Of a DNA stretch of 64,000 nucleotides, positions 55,770-64,000 are shown one piece after another. The DNA is taken from positions 62,001 to 126,000 of the forward strand of contig JAJTUP010000018.1 in assembly GCA_021399435.1 (NCBI GenBank), read 5' to 3'. Each line of letters starts with the position of its first letter. The stretch's first letter is position 1. The notes under the pieces are model-generated. The model saw only the letters and a list, made by a program, of their open reading frames with translations. It was not told where the DNA came from and made no database searches. The stretch is from Diaporthe sp. PMI_573 (Eukaryota; Ascomycota; Sordariomycetes; Diaporthales; Diaporthaceae). A program made the position numbers and the translations under genes.

Positions 55770-57221
55770 TCAAAATAGCGATCCAACCCAAATCTCAAAT
55801 TCGATCCCGGCCTCTCCCATCGCCCTGACAACCCCGAGAGATTTCATTGCCAAAAGTTTATAGTATCCCAACGGGGACTGTTGGAAGTCGAAGTCGATTT
55901 GCACGACAGAAAGCTTCCGAAGGGCCCACTCCTTGGCTGAGGCGAGTTCTTCCAATTCCAGAAGTGTGATTGAAAGAGGTAATAGCTCGAATTGATGAAT
56001 ACGTAGCATTTGGATTGAGCTGGGTAGAAGCTTTGACAATTGCCTAAACGCCTCTTCAATGGGCGCTTGTGGATGCAGGCCAGTCCTCAAACGGTTCTCG
56101 AGCGTTACTTGGTCGATATCAAGTATTTCTAGATTCTCTAAATCTTGGAAGGGCGGATACAAGATCAATCTTTGCCCGTCAGCCTGAGCTGAATGCTTTA
56201 AATAAGCGGAGAATGCCTTGCTACTGCTCAAGCGCAGTCTGCGTAGTTGACGTTTGATAGAAGTCGGCCACGCGTCCACACCTGAGATGACATTTCTATA
56301 CCATGTCTCCACTGACTGTCCCTGTTATCCAGGATATGAAGCTCGAGATCTCGTACATTATTGCACAACCTCAGCATGTATACCTGTTGAAAAGGTGAGC
56401 ATCTAATCGATAAGGACGTAACACTCGTGAAGGGCGTTGGCGAATTACATACTGTTCCTCGGGGAATGTCCTCAAGGGAGTGGCAACCCTAACACGATTC
56501 AACAGTGGCGCCCGGGAGAAGAACCATTGAAAGTCCTGGTGGGAGATAATCGTTGAGCAGGACAGAACGCGAAGGTTTGGGAATTCGAACGGTCTTTCGT
56601 TTGCTGAACTGGTCCCGACAAAGGTTCTCTTGATGACTCTTGTTGTGTACGGGCGTAATTGGTCGGGCCAAGTAACTCCTTAATAACAAGATGAGTTACC
56701 GCATGAGATACGAGACCAACGGTGAGAAGTTGTTGCCATAAGAGGAATTGTTCCCCAAACTGCGACCCCTCAAGCTCGAACCTTGCAGAACTTGTCAGGC
56801 CGCCTCTAGAATAAGTCTCAACAACCCATTTAGGGGCAGGAAATCCAATTCTGGCGCTAGCCTGGCACCAGCTCTCGATATCGTTGCGGGTATGTCGTCT
56901 AGCCACGTTGCCCGTGTCCAATGGGAGTGAGACAACTCTGACGTGGTTCGCCAACCGAGGCTGCGATACAAGTGTGCGAAGAAACTTTGAAACCGTATTC
57001 TGGTCTGGGTAGCGGCGAAAGCAGTGGTATAGAATCGGCTGACTCAATTCTTTCATAGCCGGCGATGTCAGTGACAAAGACATTAAGGTGGACTTTCCAA
57101 GCTTATATCCAGGGTCCATGAAATCCGGCATGTGAATGGGAGGAGATTGACAGTGGGGGCAGAAATGCTCAAGGATTACCATCCAAATCTCCGATGGTAC
57201 TCGAAGTATTGCAGCTGCCAT
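55770..57221 (-). pseudogene. F-box/LRR-like protein pseudogene, paralog 1
   Basis: The likely start is 57221 (MAAAILRVPSEIWMVILEHF), giving an N-terminal F-box. CPHCQSPP follows, then MSLSLTSPAMKELSQPILYH, typical of fungal F-box proteins. The middle frame changes near 56680 (to RPFEFPNLRVLSCSTIIS, FSRAPLLNRVRVATPLRTF), passes an intron (about 56442-56374), and changes again near 56310 to the frame ending at 55770 (ENLEILDIDQVTLENRL, LPSSIQMLRIHQFELLPLS), which looks leucine-rich. At least two frame changes suggest a pseudogene or sequencing errors. F-box proteins recruit substrates to SCF ubiquitin ligases; the target is unknown. A truncated paralog lies at 61920. Confidence 0.65.
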
Positions 57222-57945
57222 CGTGAAAGGCCTTAGAGGTTTGTCTTGCGTACTTGAGAAGGCTGACCGTGTTGCTTTAGATTCTCTGAATCCGTTCTGA
57301 TTTTCAAGGAAGTTCCAAGAAGGTCGCGTTAAAGAGGCAAAATATTCAGTCCTTGGAGATGACGATGGGCTCGACTTTATAATCCAGGTCAGTCCTCGCA
57401 ACGCGTTCTTCAAGCCCGAGTCTGAAAACTAAGACAATGCCCATTGTTATTCAGAGGCTAGGGCCGTTATTGTAATTTAATATTGAATCATTTTTTGTAT
57501 GCTTCTTGACAAGTTCAAAGGCACGGGAGACATCAATAGCGGGACATGAAGCTGCTTTATCTCCATTAGATCGGATGCAATAAGTTGCGAGACTTGGTCG
57601 TCGACATTTCCTGAGGTCTTCAACCCTGTTAGAGTTTAGTTTTCGTATTACGACACCTCTGGTTTGTTTTCTTTGCTTTGACGCAATGACATACCGGCAG
57701 GGGGAATGAAGGTGTATATACTCTTGATTGACGATTCTCTCGTCGAAGTATTTGAGAATCGCCGCACGGCTAACCAAGGACGCTTTTTTACTCGAAATCA
57801 AGCCCTTAACCCCGGCCGAAAATGTGATAGTTCTGTGCCTTTGCGAGCTCAGGCACACAAAATCCGTACAAGCCCTGCGGCGTGCCGAGTCGCGAAATGC
57901 CAGAAAGTACTTCTTCAGCTTCCATTCTGAGCAACGGGAGATAAC
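57222..57945 (-). other. Spacer with an unassigned minus-strand frame
   Basis: A minus-strand frame at 57451-57858 (135 codons, MCLSSQRHRTITFSAGV...) is open but matches nothing I recognise. It could be the C-terminal end of the regulator pseudogene that follows, or chance. The remainder is the upstream region of the F-box pseudogene. Confidence 0.3.
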
Positions 57946-60113
57946 TCAACAATCCCTCGGCGAGCTGAAGCCAGTCTCCAACACTGGAGAGTTTCGCACG
58001 GATTGACTGAAGGATGTTTTAGCCACGCACCCGATGGCTGGGCCAATTTTACTTACTTCAAGTTGCGAGAGCGTAATGCTGCGACCAAGGGCGGCCCTAT
58101 TGCTCTGCGCGTCCTCCTGAGCCTGTGATGTACTGAGAGCATATGATGCGACCTCATGGATCTTGATGCATGAATCCAATAGCCGCTGGACATCACAGCC
58201 ATCAGCAGCAACTGTTCCCAGGAAACGGATGAATACTGCTATTCTACGAGCATCATCATGGGCCGCTGCCGAGCCTGGAGTCTCAAGGATTGTCCAAAAC
58301 AGGATGAGCACTGCTGGGAGAGAATAGGCGAAAGTCCCCCTAATCATTAAAGATTTGTTAGCTAGGAGACGAGAATGATATGCCAATAGGAGTTGACAGG
58401 GCAAAACACACGACATACCACAACTGAAAGTATGGTTGTGTGCCCAATTTGCAAACCCTTGCAAATATGTCACGCGCTGGGACCGCCACTATAAGGCAGG
58501 ACCTCTTGACGTCAAACTTAGAAGGATTCTCTCCGGAGGCCATGTTCTCGTCGAAGTCTGAGCGCTGCGCAGTGTTGAGATGAACAAGGGCCATGTGGAC
58601 TTTACCCAAAGAATTATAGAAAGCGCACTGCAAAACGGTGATGGAAGACGGGAAGTGAGCTTCATCGTTAGCATAATCAATGGCCTAAATTTGTTGAGGC
58701 AGACTATTTCTCCATGCTTGGAGTTGTTCTTCCAATGACTCAACCGCTTTTATGAGTCTGCTTTGTTTTGTGTAATAATATGCTGCACTATACAACTACT
58801 CGTAGATCCTCCTTTGGATGATTGCTAACTCGGCCCCCTATCCCAGAAGGTCTAGAGATGAAGACTGTTCTGTATTGGCGCCTTCCGCCGTAGAGGCCTC
58901 GTGTATAAATGGCGCACACAGCTTTTTGCACTCGAGGCTAGGACTTATGTTATATTTTTCCATGGCATCAACTTCCAGTATGTAGGCAGCCCAGAATATT
59001 TGTTAGTGCCTCTAGACAGCAATTAGGTCGAGCAACCGATAGTACCTTGTACGGTACATCCCTAGCGTCTTTACCAGGCAAGCCAGCGCAGCTATAAGTT
59101 ATGTGATTAGCTGGGCATCAGCAGTGTATTATATAAACATAACCATTCCCAACAAGGCTTTGCATACTGAGACATCTCTTCCCTAGGTGACAAGCCTCAG
59201 GAACACTAGGAAAACGTTCTGAAAGGAGTTCTACGCTAGTGGTAATATTCCTGCGTAAAAGTCGGTGGTGGACCTGTGGAGCATCGCCGTAGCGAAGAAT
59301 GAATTGATAATGGCCCATCGTACAGAGTCACCAGCACTGTCAGGGTCCCCAGAATATTGCTCATCAAGCAATTTCACCCAGTATTCTGTGGTTATTGCGG
59401 CGCCATGCTGCTAGAGCAGCTCTACGATGGGTTCCACAAGGCAGCATACCTGCTTATAGGTCGGGAGTCGGGCGAAAGCTCTGCCTTAGTTAATGCCTTA
59501 ATTTTCCTGGGCCTGCATCTAGGGGTATGCCGACTTGATGCTGTCTGTGAATTCGGAGAACTTCCAGATGGCCTGGGAGGGAACTGGCAGTTGCTAGTCT
59601 TCAAAGGTCGGGAGTGTTGGTATAGGATTGGTCTCTATCAAAACATTGGATTCCAAGTCGGCTTGACTATCACCAGCCCCAAATACTTGGTTTTGAGCAT
59701 GCTCAACCGGCGGCGCAGGATAGGTTTGCAGCGCCGCATTGCCGGTCGTGCCGACTTCAGGGTCCTGAATTTGGGCGGGCTCGACGTATTCAGCCGTCTG
59801 ATCCTCGGAAGGTGAACTGGTGCCAGTCTTATGGAGCCGTAGGGCAGACTCTAGACTCTTCAACCGTGTCTCCAGCTGATCCACGCGATTATTCCTGCGA
59901 CCAGACAACATGCATTCCGGTATCGAGTACCGGTACCTAAGATAACAATGCTCACTTCTTTCCGGGGCCCCTTGGCCTTCTCTCCTTGCATTCACAAGAA
60001 GAATTGGATTTTGTACAATTTGCATATGATGGCTTCTATCTATTACAGCATTTCTTGCGTTTTTGACATTGTAGGCAAGCCTGGCCGAGCATGTTAGTAT
60101 ATTAATTGCAGGG
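57946..60113 (-). pseudogene. Zn2Cys6 transcription factor pseudogene
   Basis: The N-terminus near 60100 encodes a zinc cluster, ACLQCQKRKKCC, then an amber stop, then KPSYANCTKSNSSCECKE. Spacing is that of Zn2Cys6, but cysteine 4 is Tyr (TAT). After an intron comes the coiled-coil linker NNRVDQLETRLKSLESALR (about 59885-59840). The fungal-specific domain follows in pieces (RWAIINSFFATAMLHRSTT near 59310, LGKVHMALVHLNTAQRSD near 58600, KSLMIRGTFAYSLPAVLIL near 58350, SAAAHDDARRIAVFIRFLG), ending around 57946. About ten stops, mostly TAG, are spread through it. Order and spacing match a complete regulator of about 650-700 residues. The damage is RIP-like and kills both DNA binding and translation. 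Confidence 0.75.
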
Positions 60114-60667
60114 TTTAGGGTGAGTGAAGAAAGCCGACCCGTATACTTCTGATTCTTTCTTTTCTTATCTGATCCGCCATTGTAAATGGCTGTGTAATAA
60201 CGGTACTGTTCCTTCTTGGTAGGGTAGGGACGGGAGGTGACGTGGACAGGAGGGCGGAGCGGATACAAATGTTGCCACCACTAAAACCGACGTGGAGCAG
60301 AGTCTTTTTGTATCCGGCATCCGCCATGATGACAAAGCCGGCTCCGCTGCGTCATGTCGGGACGTAAGCGGCCTCTAAATTATTCTTGGATTGGTGAAGT
60401 ACCTGGGACTTGGAAGTCAATTTGATTCCATAGTCACACTGGATTTGTAAATCACATCCCACATCGCTCTTTGTAGACTCTGGAAAGGCACAGGCTTATA
60501 AAGGCCGCGAATTAATGGCAGGAACTCCAACGGATAAAGATTCAGACTGCTCAAGCCAGTGAAAACAACGTAGAATACTCCCATGCAACATCGACAATCC
60601 ATTATCCAATACTGACAATACTTCTATCACCACTGTTCATCAAGGGGCTCAAACTCATTCTGCAAAT
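60114..60667. promoter_or_regulatory. Divergent promoter region between regulator pseudogene and NmrA-like gene
   Basis: About 550 bp separating two divergently oriented 5' ends. A pyrimidine-rich, CAAT-containing stretch precedes the ATG at 60668. No specific operator is identified. Divergent pairing could mean the lost regulator once controlled the reductase, but this is inference. Confidence 0.35.
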
Positions 60668-61619
60668 ATGGCATCCTACAAGAAGGTAGCCCTTATTGGT
60701 GTAAAGTGTTCCATGTCTCTAAAGTACATTTCTAGACATCGCTAACTAATCGCAGAAAGGTCTCCTCGGGTCAGCTGTCCTAGACGAGCTCGTCAAGGGA
60801 GGATTTGAGGTCACCGTCCTCGGTCGCTCGAAGAAGGCCGATGGAGAGCTCCCACCCAATGTCCGCAGTGTCGCGGTGGACTACAATGATAAGCAAAGCC
60901 TCATCAACGCGATGAAGGGACAGGACGCAGTGGTCTCCACCGTTAACCTGCAAGCCGGTTTCGCTCAGAAGACCATGATCGACGCCGCAATCGAGGCTGG
61001 TGTCAAGCGTTTCATCCTGTCTGACTTTGGCTGCCTCACGACGAATCCCGCCGCTAGCCTCTTCCCCCACCACGTCGCCTTTGTTGAGATTCAGAAGTAC
61101 ATCAAGTCTAAGTCGAACGAGATTGAGTATACGATCTTCAGCATCGGTGCTTTCACCGAATACATGGTCAGCTGGGGCATCGCCTTTGACTGGGAGCATA
61201 AGAAGGCACAGCTCTGGGGCGATGGGAGCAGCCGCATAAGCAGCACCAGCTTGCATGGAACGGGAAAAGCCATCGTGAGCGCTCTCAAGAATCCCGAGCC
61301 GACCAAGACCAAGAATCTCTTTGTACACGAGCTTGTCGTCACACAGGCCCAGCTGTTGAGCCTCGCTAAGAAGTACCCCCCGCAGGCCGAATGGACCATC
61401 ACCAAGATCGACGACCCTCTGGCTGAGTGTGAAAAATTGGAAGCGATCGCCAATAAGAACCCCGAGCTTCCGAACATCATGGCCTTTTTGGCAGCTACAC
61501 TTATGTCTGGCAAGTTCGAAGCCTATTACAAGGAGGTGGATAATGAGCTGGTCGGATTGCCGCTTCTGAGCGAGAAGGATCTAGAAAGGAAGTTTGCAGA
61601 GGCATATGGCGACAAATAG
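60668..61619 (+). CDS. NmrA-like / isoflavone-reductase-like NAD(P)-binding protein
   Basis: Exon 1 (60668-60700, MASYKKVALIG) and exon 2 (60756-61619) are joined in phase 0 across a 55-nt intron with GTAAAG donor, CTAAC branch site and CGCAG acceptor. They encode 298 residues. The N-terminal Rossmann motif is split by the intron (ALIG-KGLLGSAVLDELVKG). Further family features are VTVLGRSKKADG, GQDAVVSTVNLQAGFAQKTM, AGVKRFILSDFG and EIEYTIFSIGAFTEYM. Members bind NAD(P)H and serve as small-molecule reductases or, in NmrA itself, as regulators. The substrate cannot be inferred. It is intact with no RIP marks. Confidence 0.88.
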
Positions 61620-61919
61620 CGGCATGAATCATAGTTACCAGGTTCTGCACAAGCGTGTGGCTTCCACATGCAAGGGAGCTGGGCGGAGGGTGTCTGGGAA
61701 CTGGGCCTTGCCCTTTTTCTATGCTTGTATATGGTTCAATAGTTCCAATTGGAGGGTCAAGGCTCGAATATGAGATGTGCTCTGATCAGAATTCCTTACT
61801 CTCTATATGTGTGTTTGTCCTGTCTTACCCATCATGGACAACTGCATTCGGTATGTTAGGCCCATTGGATCGAAATTACCGTAGATTCAACTCCCGAGTC
61901 CAACCGGCTTAAAGAGCGA
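61620..61919. other. Convergent intergenic region
   Basis: 300 bp between the NmrA-like stop and the 3' end of the second F-box pseudogene. No coding signal. Confidence 0.5.
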
Positions 61920-62455
61920 CTATTCATGCTCCAGTGAAAAGACCTCATCTTGATACACTAGTTCTACCGTGGTACTGTTGCTTGCACCTGGCGGTCGCGA
62001 TAGAATAGTCCTCTCCAAATCTGTCACATGAGGCGCATCCTGACCGATCCTTAAGTCAACGCCAGCATTATGCATCACGCTCACGACTCTAGTCCTCTCC
62101 ATGAAGTCAACCAGCGTCTTCTTCCTCGACCCTCGGTGTGGAGGATCGTCCACTTTTACAATCGACAGCTTTGGTAGATCTGTGGCCTTGGAAGAAGTGA
62201 GCTTGCGACGCTGGTGCGCGATTTGAAGCTGGGACAAAACCTCCCTCGCGAAGGCAATGTGAAAGAGGATGCACTGGCTTATACCACGAAAGTCGCTTGA
62301 AACCAAGCACAAAGCTTTCAGCGCAGCCTTCCCTTCCAGAGCACCGGGAGTCTGAAGTCCGGAATGCTGTTGGTATGTTCAGGCAAGTGACAGCAGACGC
62401 AAAAGTGCTCGAAAATTTGCATCCAGATCTCGTGGGGTAGGGAAGGGGCGGCCAT
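61920..62455 (-). pseudogene. F-box protein pseudogene, paralog 2, truncated
   Basis: From ATG 62455: MAAPSLPHEIWMQIFEHFCV, then C-CHLPEHTNSIPDFRLP; a one-base frame change near 62345 leads to GALEGKAALKALCLVSSDFR and GISQCILFHIAF, and the frame ends at 61920. It parallels paralog 1 (LRVPSEIWMVILEHFCPHC...PDFMDP...LMSLSLTSPAMKELSQPILYH). It lacks the leucine-rich C-terminal half. Upstream sequence shows no further exon. Confidence 0.65.
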
Positions 62456-63000
62456 TGTGATTGCTTCTAGCTTCGGTCTGGCTTGGGTTTCGTATATGGA
62501 CGCGGACTGGTGGAATGTCGGAATTGTTGTTTATAGTTGCCAGGGGCTTGCACAATGTTTGACTCTGAGGACTGATTGAGGATCTTTATATGATTACTGG
62601 CAGTTTGAGGCCTCATATGAGTATCTACGTATGCTCTGTGTTATAATGTCTTTTAGACCTCAATGGATTCGGACCGGCATGTTATCGTTGGTATAGTAGA
62701 GGGCATTGTGTTGGAGGCCCATTGTCTGTTTCCGTTCTGACTTTCAAAGTTGTGCTCGGTATTGGCAGGTTATTCATAGGTAACAACGGTTTTGTGCGAC
62801 TGCTACCTAAATCAGATGTCGCTCCTTCGCTTTCCATTGTATTGGCCGGGCACACCAGCGGATCAATTCTCCACTGCTATTCAAGAGTGTCGAAGCTTGG
62901 GTTGTTAAGGCCGATTTCATGTAAGCAGCAGTAAGACAACTTAATGTCTAAGCAAGGCTATAACATGATTGCTTTACTGTCTCCAAATAGCGATGTGTTT
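62456..63000. other. Gene-free region
   Basis: A 70-codon frame at 62722-62934 lacks supporting features. Otherwise this is the upstream region of the F-box pseudogene, grading into AT-rich sequence. Confidence 0.45.
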
Positions 63001-63860
63001 ACACTCATTTGCATACTTCACCACCAAATTCGCGCTAGTGATACTTTTATATTAACCTACAATTAAGTTATACACACGTTACCATTTTACTATTATATTA
63101 CAGTTTTCTTAATAAATACTAGTTTAATTTAATTAAATATAATATTAAAAAACAAAGATATTTACAGCTATTTATTATTAAATTTAATATATTTTTATTA
63201 TATATAATGGTTAACTATTATAAAGATCTATTATACCTATATAAGCGAGCTTCCTAGGCTTAATTCCTATAGATTATAATAGCAGTTAACTTATATTAAT
63301 TAATTTACCTTACTTAGATTTATAATAGTTATAAGCCTAGCTTTAACCTAAATCCCTTAACTTATAATAATTTAAAGTATATTTAGTATTAACTAATAGC
63401 TTAAAATTTATTCATACTAGCTATATATTCTTTTAAGACTAGAAAAGCTTTTTATAATAATATATTTAATTCTATTATTACTCTTTAGTTAAAGAAATTT
63501 AAGAAATAATTCATCTAAACTATAAAGCTTAGTAAATCTATTAATTTGGCTTTTTAAAATACTTTTTACTTAATAGTTTACTTACTTAGAAAAAGGTAAA
63601 TATTAAAATTAGGACTTTAAAGATCTTGGTATTAGAAAACTTTTATACTATTTATAAAAGAGAATAGCTTAAAGCTAAGTAAGCCTTTTAAGGAAAATAT
63701 TATATAAAATTTTAAGTAATAAATATAAATAAGAAGCTAAGATTTCTTTACTTTTAATAACTATTTCAAGCTATAAAAACTTAGTATAAACTTAGGTTAA
63801 CTATACTATTAATAAATCATTATGTAGTTTAGCTTAAACTTAAGTACTTATTAAAGTATT
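63001..63860. other. AT-rich RIP-like block
   Basis: Very AT-rich sequence with no open frame, resembling the decayed transposon blocks in the left part of the window. Its identity is not recoverable by eye. Confidence 0.6.
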
Positions 63861-63880
63861 ATTGTTGGGCGCTGTTATAA

Positions 63881-63914
63881 ATCACCCCCCCCCCGCTTGC
63901 CCCCACCCCCCCCT
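63881..63914. repeat. Poly-C tracts
   Basis: Three close runs of C (about 11, 4 and 8 bases) interrupt the sequence just after the AT-rich block. They mark an abrupt return to GC-richer sequence. Confidence 0.8.
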
Positions 63915-64000
63915 TGTCCTTCTGCTTTCTCTTCTCGTCCTATAGAGAGGATCTATCCTAGCCAAACGAATAGGAAGCTTACTCAAAGCCCTCCGTTTAG

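Noticed and set aside
63881..63914. Telomeric repeat
   Set aside because: The tracts are plain poly-C without the TTAGGG unit. Scattered AGGGTTAGGG-like words near 10.9-11.9 kb are likewise single and not arrayed.

Overview
This window looks like a chromosome segment of a filamentous ascomycete (Pezizomycotina). Introns are short, with GT..AG borders and CTAAC/CTGAC-like branch points. The families present are typical of such fungi: Zn2Cys6 regulators, caleosin, a DUF7907-like secreted protein, CE5 esterase, NmrA-like reductase and a cysteine-rich small secreted protein. Transposons show heavy C-to-T decay with almost only TAG/TAA stops, as expected from repeat-induced point mutation (RIP) at CpA. 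The species cannot be read from the sequence alone.

Layout. Positions 1-27,500 are an AT-rich graveyard. It opens with three decayed gene pieces (1-1,900) and a palindromic (CTATACAA)n array. A complete but dead Ty1/copia LTR retrotransposon follows (3,112-10,604, target duplication CTAGG), then minisatellites and a hAT transposase relic (about 13.46-16.54 kb). After a second palindromic array come a Zn2Cys6-protein relic, two Ty3/gypsy chromovirus relics and a second hAT relic. About six copies of a 0.5-kb repeat are scattered through the window, two of them with 5-bp target duplications.

Positions 27.5-38.5 kb are compositionally normal but mostly broken. A small-GTPase pseudogene has a 3,066-bp Mutator-like element (MULE) in its first intron. 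A 570-bp MULE-derived MITE lies 349 bp upstream of an intact two-exon gene for a 113-residue, six-cysteine secreted protein. Behind that are an MFS-transporter fragment fused to an ankyrin fragment, and a Zn2Cys6-class regulator that has lost its DNA-binding domain. Positions 39-44.9 kb are RIP-decayed again: an unknown frame, a kinase-like relic split by the 0.5-kb repeat, and a fold-back repeat. A pogo/Fot1-like element with 73-bp TIRs and TA duplication occupies 44,901-47,111.

Positions 47.6-63 kb are gene-like. They hold a DUR3-like symporter pseudogene, an intact five-exon caleosin, an intact DUF7907-like secreted protein, a CE5 esterase pseudogene, two frameshifted F-box paralogs, a Zn2Cys6 regulator pseudogene and an intact NmrA-like reductase. 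The last kilobase returns to AT-rich decay.

Only four protein genes look fully intact: the small secreted protein, caleosin, DUF7907-like protein and NmrA-like protein. They do not form an obvious pathway. The window reads as a repeat-rich accessory or subtelomere-like region where RIP has also leaked into single genes: Gln/Trp codons became amber stops, and Cys or His codons became Tyr. No CRISPR, rRNA or tRNA gene was recognised.
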